64,000 nucleotides of DNA from Methylovorus glucosotrophus (GCF_009858335.1 NZ_VMSE01000001.1:2170001-2234000); one strand, 5' to 3'; counted from the first letter of the stretch, positions 44,782 to 53,880 are shown. The notes: a model not told the origin generated them from the sequence alone. Numbers and translations: made by a program.

Positions 44782-45716
44782 GGTTTGCGGCCTCGCTCCA
44801 ATGCGCGACAGGCGGCCAGCAAGGTCTTGATCGCAGCGACATCGTCAGCGCTCGCGGCATTCGGTGCCTCGGCAAAAAACACGCGGGCAGAGCGCGCATA
44901 AAACGCTTCAATCTCGGGGCGCAGGCGCGCAAGTTCAGGCCGCAGTTTCAGCAACACCGGCACATCGCTGGCAAACACCGTCCGCCCTGCCGCCTGGTTA
45001 AACGCGTGATGCGCCACGGCAAAGCTTTGCGCCAGGCTGAGTTTGCGGCCCTGGCGACCACGCAGACGACGGCAGGCCGACGTGAATGGCCCAGCGGGCG
45101 CCCAGCGGAAAGGCGGTTTGTCATGGCGCCATAACAGCCAGAGTGCGGCAGTCAGCGTCAGCGCCAGTGCTAGCAAGGTGTAGCGCATGGGCCGCGCGGT
45201 ATCGCGTAATGGCGGCAGGCTGTCTGGGCGCAAACTGGTCTGGCTGGTATCGAGAATCACCGGCAGCAAGGGCGACACCATGACCTGCCGCTCGTGGATT
45301 TTAACCGGCAACACGGTCTGGCCATGGCGCAGGTTAACGGTGAAGGCAGGCAAGGGAATGGTGCGCGTCTCACGCAGGGCCTTGAACAACTGCCAGCGCA
45401 GGTGCAGCTTGAAACGGCCCTGCTCGGGGGCGTTTTCCTGCACATCCACCTCACGCAGCTCTATCCACTGGCCATCGCCACTGCGCGGCAGGGTTTCTTC
45501 CACCAGCGTGGCACCGGGCGTGGCGGTAATATCCACCACTTCATCAATCACGTCGCCGATAAAGTATCCGGCCTCGCGGTAATGGCTTTCCACATGCGCA
45601 TCAGCGGCGGCGTGTGCGTTTGCCATCGAAAAAACCAGCATGGCCTGGCCCAGCATCGCCAGCCATGCCCTGCGGCACCCGCGAATCAGGCGCCACGGAC
45701 GGTGTAAAGGCATCAT
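44778..45716 (-). CDS. mxaA: MxaA, calcium-insertion protein for methanol dehydrogenase
   Basis: From the ATG at 45716, which overlaps the mxaS stop, the protein has 312 residues. An N-terminal signal-like segment (AWLAMLGQAMLVFSMANAHA, about 18-37) is followed by a periplasmic domain, a membrane helix near 178-196 (YTLLALALTLTAALWLLW) and a cytoplasmic C-terminal domain with RKLSLAQSFAVAHHAFNQAAG. Family proteins are needed for calcium in the enzyme. A reading extending to 45794 would start inside mxaS and is less likely. Confidence 0.91.
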   Translation of the reverse strand: MMPLHRPWRLIRGCRRAWLAMLGQAMLVFSMANAHAAADAHVESHYREAGYFIGDVIDEVVDITATPGATLVEETLPRSGDGQWIELREVDVQENAPEQGRFKLHLRWQLFKALRETRTIPLPAFTVNLRHGQTVLPVKIHERQVMVSPLLPVILDTSQTSLRPDSLPPLRDTARPMRYTLLALALTLTAALWLLWRHDKPPFRWAPAGPFTSACRRLRGRQGRKLSLAQSFAVAHHAFNQAAGRTVFASDVPVLLKLRPELARLRPEIEAFYARSARVFFAEAPNAASADDVAAIKTLLAACRALERGRKP

Positions 45717-46651
45717 CGTGCCGACTCCATAAAATAATGTGTCAGCGCCCGCGCTTGCAGGCGGTCGCTGATAAAAAACGGCAGGCGTCCCCATTGCGCA
45801 CAGACCTCGGCAATGGCCTCACGGCGCGCCTCATAGGCGGCATTGATTTTTTGCTGCAGGCGAGGCCGGCACCACAGCAGGCGCTCCTGCCGCGTTTCGG
45901 CATCGCGAAAGCGGGCAAAGCCCCAGCGCGGCAGGGCGCTGTATTCGGCGCTATTCCATAGCACCACGGGCACCACATCATGGCCGCTCAGGCTTTGCAG
46001 CACCTGTTGCAATTCAGGCAAGGGGTAATGGGCATCGGTCACCAGAAAAACCAGCGAACGCTCGCGGCCGATCTCGGCGGCGGCAGAGGCCAGACCATGC
46101 GCGCCGCCTTGCGGAGCGGGCGCTTGCATGAGCCGCTGGCGAATGGCGCTGCCCTGCAGGCGGCTGCAGCGCGCGGGGACTTGCAGCTCGCGCACGATGC
46201 CATCGTTGCAGGCTATGAACCCCAGCCGGTCTGCCATACGCCAGGTAGACCAGGCCAGTTGCTCGCACAGGTCAGCGATCACCTCGATCTTGTTTGCGTC
46301 AATACGCGCAGAAGGTTTGGAAACGGAATTCCCAGCGGAATGCTGAGGCTGGCCATCATTTGTCCCCTGCTCGCCCTGAAACGCCATGGAGGCCGACCAG
46401 TCGGCCACCACCCACACTGGCAGCGATACATTTTGCTGGTACATCTTCACCAGCAGGCGGCGGTATGGATCACGTGCAGTCGCACGCACATCAATGCGGC
46501 GCGGATCCGGGTTATCCAGCAAGGGGCCGTGCCCGCGAAAACGGCTGCCGGAACCGGCAATGCGGCCGACATGGGCGCCAGCACGCAAGCCGTTGGCGCG
46601 CCATTTCACATAGTAGTGAATCAGCTCGGGGATAGAGGACAACAGGCTCAC
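45713..46651 (-). CDS. mxaS: MxaS, DUF58 / VWA-like protein
   Basis: A 312-residue cytoplasmic-looking protein starting at GTG (46651), overlapping the mxaR stop as GTGA. The N-terminal part has the DUF58 hallmark of an RIAGSGSRFRGHG-like segment and DPRRIDVRATARDPYRRLLVK (about 49-69). A MIDAS-like DWSAS motif is at 84-88. DUF58 proteins accompany MoxR ATPases widely. Its place directly after mxaR fits the conserved mxaRS pair. Confidence 0.92.
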   Translation of the reverse strand: MSLLSSIPELIHYYVKWRANGLRAGAHVGRIAGSGSRFRGHGPLLDNPDPRRIDVRATARDPYRRLLVKMYQQNVSLPVWVVADWSASMAFQGEQGTNDGQPQHSAGNSVSKPSARIDANKIEVIADLCEQLAWSTWRMADRLGFIACNDGIVRELQVPARCSRLQGSAIRQRLMQAPAPQGGAHGLASAAAEIGRERSLVFLVTDAHYPLPELQQVLQSLSGHDVVPVVLWNSAEYSALPRWGFARFRDAETRQERLLWCRPRLQQKINAAYEARREAIAEVCAQWGRLPFFISDRLQARALTHYFMESAR

Positions 46652-47670
46652 GGTGCCGCCACTTGTGCCAGTACGGCTTCCATCAAGGCTGGGGCAATCA
46701 CATCGCGGTGCAGCTCGTGCACTGGCTGCAGAAACACGCGGTGGGCAATAATGTCGTAGAACACTTCGCGTATGTCTTCCGGCATCAGGTAATCACGCCC
46801 GGCCAGCCACGCTACCACACGCGCACCACGCATCAGCATGCCCATGCCACGCGGGCTGGCTCCGGCCAGCACCAGACTGCTCACGTCAATGCCGGATAAC
46901 TGCACACCCACATCCTGTGGTTTGGCAGTGGCTTGCCACAGGGCAAGCGCGTAATTCTGCAGTGCAGGGCTGGCCTGCACATGCTTCTGAATGCTGGCGG
47001 CCACATCGTTCAGCTGGTCATACGGCAGGATGGCCGCAGGCACACTCTCGATAAGCTTGTCGGTATCCTGAAAGCGGGTATCAAACATCAGTTGCTTGCG
47101 AATTTCGTCGTCGTCCGGAGCCTTCACCAGCACTTCCATGAAGAATCGGTCGCGCGCGGCGCCGGGCAGCTCAAAGGTTTCTTCTTTTTCCACGCGGTTA
47201 CGGTCGGCAAACAGAATGAAATGCGGGAAATAATATTCGCGGTTAAATGCCGTCACGCTGCGCTCGGCCATGGCGCGCAGCAGCAGTGAGTGGACTTGCG
47301 GACGCGCCCGGTTGATTTCGTTAAAGAAAAACACGGACAAGGCGTCGCCCTGACTGAGCAAGGGGCCAGGATCAATGCGCATCTGCCCGGCATCATCTAT
47401 CCAGGTGTGGTAAATCAGGTCGGAAGGCATCAGGTCCACCGTGCCCTCAACGCGCTGATAAGCGCCACCCAGCGCGCGCGCTGCCGCTCGCAGCAGCGTG
47501 GTCTTGCCTACGCCCACATCGCCTTCAAGCAATACATGGCCACGGGCAAACAGTGAAATAAGCAGGGAACGGATCGGGTGGGTCTGCCCCAGAACGACCG
47601 CATTCAGGGATTGTTCAAACGCCGTGGCGCGTTCACGCCAGTCGGCCAGAGCAGAAGGTGTCGTATTCAT
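46648..47670 (-). CDS. mxaR: MxaR, MoxR-type AAA+ ATPase
   Basis: From the ATG at 47670 the protein has 340 residues. The P-loop GDVGVGKT lies at 50-57, Walker B FFFNEINRA near 114-122, and the sensor/arginine region SPRGMGMLMRGARVVAWLAGRDYL later. MoxR ATPases act as chaperones for metal or cofactor insertion; MxaR serves methanol dehydrogenase maturation. A strong terminator stands between it and mxaI, so its expression should be lower than that of mxaFJGI. Confidence 0.94.
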   Translation of the reverse strand: MNTTPSALADWRERATAFEQSLNAVVLGQTHPIRSLLISLFARGHVLLEGDVGVGKTTLLRAAARALGGAYQRVEGTVDLMPSDLIYHTWIDDAGQMRIDPGPLLSQGDALSVFFFNEINRARPQVHSLLLRAMAERSVTAFNREYYFPHFILFADRNRVEKEETFELPGAARDRFFMEVLVKAPDDDEIRKQLMFDTRFQDTDKLIESVPAAILPYDQLNDVAASIQKHVQASPALQNYALALWQATAKPQDVGVQLSGIDVSSLVLAGASPRGMGMLMRGARVVAWLAGRDYLMPEDIREVFYDIIAHRVFLQPVHELHRDVIAPALMEAVLAQVAAP

Positions 47671-47737
47671 GGAACTCACTATCGGGTTAATCCGCGCAAG
47701 GCGGCAGAGGGGGTCCGGGATGCCGCGGTGGCACCGG

Positions 47738-47770
47738 AAAAAACGGATAGCGCATAACATGCACTATCCG
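47738..47770 (-). terminator. Intrinsic terminator between mxaI and mxaR
   Basis: Minus-strand CGGATAGTGC (47761-47770), loop ATGTTAT (47754-47760) and GCGCTATCCG (47744-47753) give a ten-pair stem with one G-U pair, followed by six T (47738-47743). It lies 23 bases after the mxaI stop, inside the operon, so it probably attenuates mxaRSACKLD relative to mxaFJGI. Confidence 0.9.
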
Positions 47771-47793
47771 CTACGCCAGTTAAATCAATCGCT

Positions 47794-48078
47794 TTACTTG
47801 ACGTCGTATTTGAACTGACCTGTTTCTTTCAGGTTGGCAACGCGCTTGGCGTTACGCTCGTTCATGGCCTTGATGGCCTTTTCCTGTTTGCTGAGTTCGA
47901 CGGGGTCATGCTTGGGGTCGTATTTGGAACCAGCAATCTTTTCCGGGAAACCTGGTTTTGGTTCCCAGCAGTTGCCTGGTTCTTTACAGTTGGTGCCATC
48001 GTAAGCAAAAGCACTGGATGAAAATACCAAAACCGCCACGCCCATCAGACCGTGCTTGAGCCAATTTTTGCTTTGCAT
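47794..48078 (-). CDS. mxaI: Methanol dehydrogenase small (beta) subunit MxaI
   Basis: From the ATG at 48078, six bases after a perfect AGGAGG, the precursor has 94 residues. A signal peptide (LKHGLMGVAVLVFSSSAFA) gives a mature protein starting YDGTNCKEPGNCWEPKPGFP, with the two cysteines of its disulfide. The rest is a lysine-rich helix ending FKYDVK that wraps along MxaF. The upstream in-frame ATG at 48093 lies just before the Shine-Dalgarno sequence and is unlikely. Confidence 0.97.
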   Translation of the reverse strand: MQSKNWLKHGLMGVAVLVFSSSAFAYDGTNCKEPGNCWEPKPGFPEKIAGSKYDPKHDPVELSKQEKAIKAMNERNAKRVANLKETGQFKYDVK

Positions 48079-48110
48079 TGCATTCCTCCTCATACCCGGC
48101 AGTTAAAGAA

Positions 48111-48143
48111 CCCTTCGCGCGGCCAGGATCACATCGCGAAGGG
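48111..48143 (-). repeat. Hairpin between mxaG and mxaI
   Basis: CCCTTCGCG (48111-48119) and CGCGAAGGG (48135-48143) form a perfect nine-pair stem with a 15-base loop; on the minus strand it is followed by TTCTTT. It could be a weak attenuator or an mRNA-stabilising structure. Confidence 0.65.
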
Positions 48144-48160
48144 AGTGATACAAAAGCAAC

Positions 48161-48634
48161 TTAGTTATTGAGCCACTTGGCTTTTTCAGGATCGCCCTGA
48201 TAAATGGAACGTACCCAGCTCATGATCTGCAGCATCTCATCCTGCGTCAGACGGCCGCGTTGCGGGCCCATCATGCCTTCGGCGCCACCAAAAATGGTCT
48301 CGAACAAGCCCTTGTCGGTGGCATTCTTGGGGTAGGTCCAGTAGTCGTCGGACAGCGCCGGGCCCAGCTTGCCTTCGGCCAGATGGCCATGACAGCCTGA
48401 ACAGGCGGTGGAGAACAGGCTCTCACCCTTCTTGATCACCTCGGCATTGCCGTTGTAGGGGTTGACGCCGGTTTGCTTGAATTTCTTCACCGCATCGGTT
48501 TCCGTCTCGTTGAGGCCCTTGAAATCGAGCATTTCACCGGAGATGGTGCCGCGGAAGATCAGGTCATCCGCGAAGACAGATACGGTGGCCGCCAGAAGTG
48601 CTGCGACCAGAACCAGTTTGTTACGTTTACGCAT
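48161..48634 (-). CDS. mxaG: Cytochrome cL (MxaG), electron acceptor of methanol dehydrogenase
   Basis: Periplasmic c-type cytochrome of 157 residues. A signal peptide (LVLVAALLAATVSVFA) precedes the mature domain. The single heme site CSGCH is at 78-82, and a likely axial ligand is Met121 or Met122 in GGAEGMMGPQRG. It takes electrons from the PQQ enzyme MxaFI and passes them to a class I cytochrome c not seen in this window. It lies 58 bases after mxaJ. Confidence 0.96.
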   Translation of the reverse strand: MRKRNKLVLVAALLAATVSVFADDLIFRGTISGEMLDFKGLNETETDAVKKFKQTGVNPYNGNAEVIKKGESLFSTACSGCHGHLAEGKLGPALSDDYWTYPKNATDKGLFETIFGGAEGMMGPQRGRLTQDEMLQIMSWVRSIYQGDPEKAKWLNN

Positions 48635-48692
48635 TGCATTACCCTTTATTGCTTATTGAAAAATCGTGGCTACCGCTCAGTAAAGCGTCGCT

Positions 48693-49559
48693 TCAAGGCT
48701 TGGTTGTTGGCAACAGCGGGATACCTTCTGCCTTCAAAATGGCATCAATATCGCCCTTGCGCTTCACCAGCGCCTGCTCAATCTGCTTCAGCAGCTCGGT
48801 ATCGTTCTTACGCACACCCACGCTTACCGAAAACTGATGCGGAACACGCTCACCATTCGATTTCTTGGCGTTATCCACCACCAGCTTTTCCACCAGCGGC
48901 ACGCTGGACTGCTTGACATATCGGGCAGCTGCAGGCGCCCACAGCACCGCCACATCCAGGCGGCCATTCACCACATCATTCACCACACGCGATGGGTCAT
49001 ACTTGATGTAATGGTTGCGCGGCGACTTGTAATTGGAGATCTCGGCCTTGTACTGGAACATGTCGACAAAGCGCTCGATCTGCACCAGCATCACCTCTGG
49101 TGGCGTTTCCGGAATCCAGCCTATCTGGGTGGATGATTTCTTCAGGTAAGGACTATTCCAGTCCGTCAGCCCCAGGTCGCCCTTGTCTTTCTTGTAAACA
49201 AAGATGTAGCCGGAACGGTAATAAGCAGGCGTCGTGGCGACACGTGGGTCGTTTTCATCGGCGCCAATAATCACATCGCATTTATCCTTATCCAGCAGGT
49301 CACGCACCACATAGCGCGCATCTTTCCACCAGACGTTTTCCACCTTGCGGCCCAGTTCACTGGCCAGCACATCGGCGATCCGGTTTTCAAACCCCTCTTC
49401 CCGGGTATTCGAGTAAGGCAGTTCATCCTCACCCGCACAAATTCGTAATGGACTGTCGGCTTTGGTCTTGATTTGCGCATTGTCTTGCGCCATGGCAGTC
49501 TGCCCGCCGAACGCGCTCGCCCAGATGGCGAACATCACACTCCACTTGATCAGTTTCAT
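48693..49559 (-). CDS. mxaJ: MxaJ, periplasmic methanol dehydrogenase accessory protein
   Basis: A 288-residue protein of the solute-binding-protein fold: a signal peptide (VMFAIWASAFGGQTAMA), then PLRICAGEDELPYSNTREEG (about 37-56), a typical first strand and loop, and VVNGRLDVAVLWAPAAARYV later. MxaJ is conserved between mxaF and mxaG and is needed for active enzyme, perhaps as a chaperone. An AGGGAAAG ribosome-binding site precedes it. Confidence 0.94.
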   Translation of the reverse strand: MKLIKWSVMFAIWASAFGGQTAMAQDNAQIKTKADSPLRICAGEDELPYSNTREEGFENRIADVLASELGRKVENVWWKDARYVVRDLLDKDKCDVIIGADENDPRVATTPAYYRSGYIFVYKKDKGDLGLTDWNSPYLKKSSTQIGWIPETPPEVMLVQIERFVDMFQYKAEISNYKSPRNHYIKYDPSRVVNDVVNGRLDVAVLWAPAAARYVKQSSVPLVEKLVVDNAKKSNGERVPHQFSVSVGVRKNDTELLKQIEQALVKRKGDIDAILKAEGIPLLPTTKP

Positions 49560-49621
49560 TGCTTTCCCTTAAAACACACCGTGATGATCTTTAAAACTGC
49601 ACAGTAAAAACGCTATCTGAT

Positions 49622-49662
49622 AAAAACCGCCGGCACCCTGTCATCGTGCCGGGCACCGGCGG
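49622..49662 (-). terminator. Intrinsic terminator/attenuator between mxaF and mxaJ
   Basis: Minus-strand CCGCCGGTGCCC (49651-49662), a 12-base loop and GGGTGCCGGCGG (49627-49638) pair over 12 positions, two of them G-U, followed by five T (49622-49626). It begins 20 bases after the mxaF stop. It probably limits read-through so that mxaF mRNA exceeds the rest. Confidence 0.9.
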
Positions 49663-49681
49663 CCTAATCACAAGGCCTGTA

Positions 49682-51478
49682 TTACAGACCGAACACCATC
49701 ACACCACCGCCCATCTGGGTGTAGTTCTGGAGTTCCTTGAAGGCACCTACAGCGCCCAGACCAGCACTTGGGTCGGTCAGGTCAAATACCAGACCTACAC
49801 CAGGCCAACCGCCCACACCGTAGTTGGTAGCGATGTACTGCTTACCCTTGTAGGCGTAGCTCATAGGCGCACCAATCGCACCGGAAGGCATCTTGAACTT
49901 CCAGATTTCCTTGCCGTTGGTCTTGTCGAGAGCCTTGATGTTGCCGTCGAGAGTGTTGTAGAACACCAGGCCGCCCTTGGTAGCCAGAGTGCCGCCCCAA
50001 ACGGAGAATTTCTCCCACTTGGTCCACTTCACTTCGCCTGTCACACCGTCCATGGCGCGAACTTGACCCATTTCCTTCTTGGTTGGGCCGTTAGGGCCTG
50101 GGTACATAGCCAGCGTTGCACCAACGAAGAACTGACCTGCACGGTATGGCAGCATGAACGGCTCCCAATCCATACAAATGTGGTTCAGACCGAAGTAGAA
50201 CGTGCGGCTGTCAGGATCGTAAGCATCCAGACCCTGGTTGTGGAAACCCATGGCAGATGGGCAGATGTTGGTACCCTTGTGGTCCATGCGGGTGCTGAAT
50301 TCAGGATCGCGCAATGGCAGGCCGGTCTTCAGGTCCACCTTCTTGAATACATTCACTGCAGGATCAACCTTGGCAGCTTGTACGATAGAACCGGTTTGAC
50401 GGTTCAGTGTGTACATGATGCCGTTACGGTCAACGTGAGTCAGCAGAGGCTGCGACTTGCCGCCAACTGGCTGATCGGTCAGGATCATCTGGTTAACACC
50501 AGCGAAGTCCCACTCGTCATGAGGAGTCTTCTGGTAGCCCCACTTGGCAGCGCCAGTATCCACATCACGTGCCCAGATGGTCATGGTCCACTTGTTGTCG
50601 CCTGGACGCATGGTTTCGTTCCATGGAGCAGGGTTGCCGGAACCGTAGTAGAACAGGTTCAGCTTGGGATCATAGGCATACCAGCCCCAGTTGGTGCCGC
50701 CGCCGATTTTCCAGGCTTCGCCTTCCCAGGTCTTGGTGCCGAGGCCCATTTGACCGTAGTGAGGATTGTCCTTGTTGAAGTCTTTGGCCAGGTTGAGCTC
50801 ATTGTCAGGACCGGTCGCGAACGAACGCCATACCAGCTCACCAGTTTTCTGATCATAGGCAGTCACGTAACCGCGCACGCCCAGCTCAGCACCGGAACAA
50901 CCAACCAGCACCTTGCCCTTAACAGCGAAAGGCGCCTGGGTAATGGTGGAACCTACTGCAGGATCGCAGTTTTCCATCTTCCACAGTTCCTTGCCGGTCT
51001 TGGCATCCAGGGCAACCAGGTGACCATCCAGCTGGGTCTTGAAGATGCGACCATCATCGTAGGCAAGGCCACGGTTCACGATGTCACAGCAGGCAACCGC
51101 CTTGACGGAGGCATCCTGCTTGGGCTTGTGCTGCCAGACAATCTTTTCTGGCTCAGCCAGGTTGAGGGCAAATGTATTGTTTGGAAATGGCGTGTTGATG
51201 TACATCATGTCGCCAATCACCAGCGGCGCACCTTCATGACCGTGCAGCAGGCCGGTGGAGAACGACCAGGCAGCTTTCAGGTTCTTGACGTTACCTGTCG
51301 TGATTTGTGAAAGGCGGCTGTAATGTTGCCCCGTATAATCCCCAGTTTGCATTGTCCAGTTATTGGGATTGGCACCCAGCGCTTCCAGGCTATCAGCTGC
51401 CGCAGCTACTGATGGCAGCATGGCTGACAATGCCAATCCAGCAACTGCAAAGCCAGTAGCTGTTATTCTTGCCTTCAT
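49682..51478 (-). CDS. mxaF: Methanol dehydrogenase large (alpha) subunit MxaF
   Basis: PQQ- and Ca-dependent periplasmic enzyme oxidising methanol to formaldehyde; 598 residues. A signal peptide of about 27 residues is followed by an eight-bladed propeller of repeated tryptophan motifs. The rare vicinal disulfide Cys130-Cys131 is in VACCDIV. Calcium ligands by family correspondence are Glu198 (SGAELGVRG), Asn282 (YGSGNPAPW) and Asp324 in DEWDFAGVN. Ala326, where lanthanide-dependent XoxF enzymes carry an extra Asp, marks this as calcium-type MxaF. AGGAGG precedes the start. It is first gene of the mxa operon and divergent from a sensor kinase. Confidence 0.98.
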   Translation of the reverse strand: MKARITATGFAVAGLALSAMLPSVAAAADSLEALGANPNNWTMQTGDYTGQHYSRLSQITTGNVKNLKAAWSFSTGLLHGHEGAPLVIGDMMYINTPFPNNTFALNLAEPEKIVWQHKPKQDASVKAVACCDIVNRGLAYDDGRIFKTQLDGHLVALDAKTGKELWKMENCDPAVGSTITQAPFAVKGKVLVGCSGAELGVRGYVTAYDQKTGELVWRSFATGPDNELNLAKDFNKDNPHYGQMGLGTKTWEGEAWKIGGGTNWGWYAYDPKLNLFYYGSGNPAPWNETMRPGDNKWTMTIWARDVDTGAAKWGYQKTPHDEWDFAGVNQMILTDQPVGGKSQPLLTHVDRNGIMYTLNRQTGSIVQAAKVDPAVNVFKKVDLKTGLPLRDPEFSTRMDHKGTNICPSAMGFHNQGLDAYDPDSRTFYFGLNHICMDWEPFMLPYRAGQFFVGATLAMYPGPNGPTKKEMGQVRAMDGVTGEVKWTKWEKFSVWGGTLATKGGLVFYNTLDGNIKALDKTNGKEIWKFKMPSGAIGAPMSYAYKGKQYIATNYGVGGWPGVGLVFDLTDPSAGLGAVGAFKELQNYTQMGGGVMVFGL

Positions 51479-51624
51479 CTTCGGAATCCTCCTCGTATGT
51501 TGATATAGTCCTACTCCCTCGCTACCACTGTCGTAGAGCGACGACGAACTATCTCAAACCTGCCTTTGCGGCACGAGGTGCGCCATTCACTTTTGCGCAG
51601 GGAAAAATTCACATATTCACAATT

Positions 51625-51657
51625 TGTAATACTTAATTACATTTTGTAGCAATGTAA
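51625..51657. promoter_or_regulatory. Overlapping inverted repeats in the mxaF/kinase divergent region
   Basis: TGTAAT-N5-ATTACA (51625-51641) overlaps TTACATT-N7-AATGTAA (51637-51657), so three TTACAT/ATGTAA half-sites alternate. The block lies about 147-179 bases before mxaF and 73-105 before the kinase gene. A further hairpin GCTCCCG/CGGGAGC is at 51664-51685, and a five-pair hairpin GTCGT/ACGAC at 51530-51545 lies in the mxaF leader. A regulator site controlling methanol dehydrogenase is plausible; no protein is assigned. Confidence 0.6.
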
Positions 51658-51729
51658 GGATGAGCTCCCGGTCACATTCGGGAGCGAGTCGCTAGGGCGC
51701 CAATGTGACACAGCGCATACTGAGCATTT

Positions 51730-53070
51730 ATGCGCATCCCGTTCGCCCCCATTACCCTAGGCAAGCAGCTGGATAGAAAGAATGTCCTGCTTGAGTTTGC
51801 GATTGTCCCTTGCAGCTTCATCCTGACTTACCTGCTGGCAGGCTACTTTGAGCTGTCGGAAATCTTCATCGACTGGACATTGACCAGCCAAGACGAATAC
51901 GACATTGATGAGCTGCCCTATGCGCTGGCCGCCGCCACCCTCGCCATGAGCTGGTTTGCCTGGCGCCGCTGGCAGGAGATCAAGCGCGAGGTGCGCAGCC
52001 GCAACCAGACCGAACAGGCACTGTTGGCCGAGCGCCTGCAATTCCAGACACTATTCAATGAAAACCTGGCGGGCAATGCCGTGGTCACGACGCAAGGCGT
52101 GATCCAGATGTGCAACCCAGCCATGGCCTGCTTCCTGGAAATACAGACGCCAGAGCTGGCCGTGGGGAATAACCTGGCCGACTACTTACAGCACGGCCCG
52201 TCGTGGTCGCACCTGATGGAAGTGGTCAAAGAACATCAAAAAGTGGATGTGGAGCAGCTCTGTGTAATAGGCGTCTACGGTAAACGCACCTATGCCATGG
52301 CTCGCATCCTCGGGCATTTCAGCCAGGATGGCAGCTTGCAGTTCCTGCATGTGTTTGCTGCCGATATCACCGAGATCAAAACCGCCGAATCGGAAATTTC
52401 CAACCTGCTCAGGGAGAATCACTTTCTGTTGCGGCAGGCGCTGGAGTTGCAGGAAGAAGAGCGCCGCCATATCGCCCGCGACCTGCACGACGACATGGGG
52501 CAATACCTGAATGCGATCAAGGCCAACGCCACCAGCCTGGTCAATATGCCGGATCTGCCACCCAGTATCAGTGAAGTGGCGCTGCACATTATTTCGCACT
52601 CCGATCATATCTACCGCTCGGCGCGCCAGCTTATTCATCGCCTGCGCCCTGCCGCGCTGGACGAGCTTGGGCTGGGTGCCGCCCTGCAGCATTTGATCGA
52701 CACCTGGAAATATCCTGCCAATGGCACGCGCTATCAGCTGGCGATAGACGATGCGCTTGATCATCTGGATGACAAGCTGACCATCAATATCTATCGCGTG
52801 ATTCAGGAGGCGATTACCAATGCCGCACGCCACGCCCAGGCCAGCCTGATTGATGTGCACCTGTTCATGCAGGGTGACAGGCTGATCGTGGATATTACCG
52901 ACGATGGTTGCGGCATCTCGCAGGCCCAGCCACACAAAGGCCTGGGGCTTGCCGGCATGCGTGAAAGAATCAAGGCGGTTGACGGTAAATTCGAGGTGTC
53001 CAGCGCTGCTGGCACGGGCACCCGGATTCGCGCGGTCATCCCCATAACCCCGATAAAGGAGATGGTGTAA
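51730..53070 (+). CDS. Membrane histidine kinase, HisKA_3 type, divergent from mxaF (pair B)
   Basis: Kinase of 446 residues. Two membrane helices lie at about 21-42 and 62-78, with only a short acidic loop between them, so it has no large periplasmic sensor. A PAS-like region follows (about 98-218, ending AADITEIKTAES). The HisKA_3 domain has RRHIARDLHDDMGQYLNAIK with His253, and HATPase_c has VIQEAITNAARHAQA, DDGCGI and GLAGMRERI. It is translationally coupled to the regulator gene that follows (TAATG). By position it is a candidate methanol-gene regulator, comparable in role to MxaY or MxbD systems of other methylotrophs; this is inference. Confidence 0.93.
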   Translation: MRIPFAPITLGKQLDRKNVLLEFAIVPCSFILTYLLAGYFELSEIFIDWTLTSQDEYDIDELPYALAAATLAMSWFAWRRWQEIKREVRSRNQTEQALLAERLQFQTLFNENLAGNAVVTTQGVIQMCNPAMACFLEIQTPELAVGNNLADYLQHGPSWSHLMEVVKEHQKVDVEQLCVIGVYGKRTYAMARILGHFSQDGSLQFLHVFAADITEIKTAESEISNLLRENHFLLRQALELQEEERRHIARDLHDDMGQYLNAIKANATSLVNMPDLPPSISEVALHIISHSDHIYRSARQLIHRLRPAALDELGLGAALQHLIDTWKYPANGTRYQLAIDDALDHLDDKLTINIYRVIQEAITNAARHAQASLIDVHLFMQGDRLIVDITDDGCGISQAQPHKGLGLAGMRERIKAVDGKFEVSSAAGTGTRIRAVIPITPIKEMV

Positions 53071-53705
53071 TGCAAGGTGCAGTAAGAGTGATGCTAGTGG
53101 ACGACCATGCCGTGGTAAGGCAGGGCTATCGCCACCTGCTGGAAAAATCCGGAATCAAGGTGATCGCCGAAGTGGATAGCGGCGAGGATGCCTACCGGGT
53201 TTACTCGGAGCACCAGCCGGAAGTGGTGGTGATGGACCTTTCCATGCGCGGCATGGGCGGCCTGGAAGCGCTGAAGCGCATTGTCTCGCGCGACCGCAAT
53301 GCCAAGGTGCTGGTGTTCAGCATGCATGACGATGCCATATTCCCCACCCGCGCATTGCAAGCGGGCGCCAGTGGCTATGTCACCAAGTCGTCTGCGCCGG
53401 ATGTGCTGGTAGAGGCCGTCTTTGCCATTGCCAATAACCGCAAATACGTCAGCCACGATATCGCGCAGGAAATCGCCATGCACAACATCAATGGCGGCGA
53501 CATACTCAACAGCCTGAGCTCACGCGAATTCGAGGTATTCAACCTGCTGGCCCAGGGCCGCTCGATTGAGGATATTGCCGCGGCTCTGTGTCTGGATTAC
53601 AAGACCATCGCCAATGTGCAGACGCGCCTGCGGCAAAAACTGAATGTGGAAAACGCCGCGCAACTGATGCTGCTCGCCATCAAGCTCAACATCATCAAAA
53701 CGTGA
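53070..53705 (+). CDS. NarL-type response regulator (pair B)
   Basis: Regulator of 211 residues, coupled to the kinase upstream. The receiver has Asp11-Asp12 (LVDDHAVVRQG), phosphoacceptor Asp56 (VVMDLSM) and Lys106 (GYVTKSSA). The LuxR-type DNA-binding domain lies at about 148-205 with LSSREFEVFNLLAQGRSIEDI. The repeats in the mxaF/kinase divergent region are possible targets. A strong terminator follows at 53809. Confidence 0.94.
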   Translation: MQGAVRVMLVDDHAVVRQGYRHLLEKSGIKVIAEVDSGEDAYRVYSEHQPEVVVMDLSMRGMGGLEALKRIVSRDRNAKVLVFSMHDDAIFPTRALQAGASGYVTKSSAPDVLVEAVFAIANNRKYVSHDIAQEIAMHNINGGDILNSLSSREFEVFNLLAQGRSIEDIAAALCLDYKTIANVQTRLRQKLNVENAAQLMLLAIKLNIIKT

Positions 53706-53808
53706 ACATTTCCCGCTGAAATCATGAAGCTGTCTCTCACGGCAAGCGGGGCTCTGCTTTTACACTGGAGTCAGTTGTCTCTCTCCACTGACAACACCAT
53801 AGTTGATG

Positions 53809-53838
53809 GACCGGCATACCCTTGCCGGTCTTTTTTTT
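53809..53838 (+). terminator. Intrinsic terminator of the pair B transcript
   Basis: GACCGGCA (53809-53816), a six-base loop and TGCCGGTC (53823-53830) make an eight-pair stem followed by eight T (53831-53838) on the plus strand, about 105 bases after the regulator stop. Confidence 0.93.
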
Positions 53839-53880
53839 GCGCTGGCTTATATGGTTCGCCAGACCAGCCATGAACTGGCC

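Noticed and set aside
49646..51310. Plus-strand open frame of 554 residues
   Set aside because: It is the antisense shadow of mxaF, whose regular high-expression codon use leaves the opposite strand free of stops.
49682..51478. XoxF (lanthanide-type) identity for the methanol dehydrogenase
   Set aside because: The diagnostic extra Asp two residues after the catalytic Asp is Ala here, and the gene is followed by mxaJGI with the small-subunit gene.
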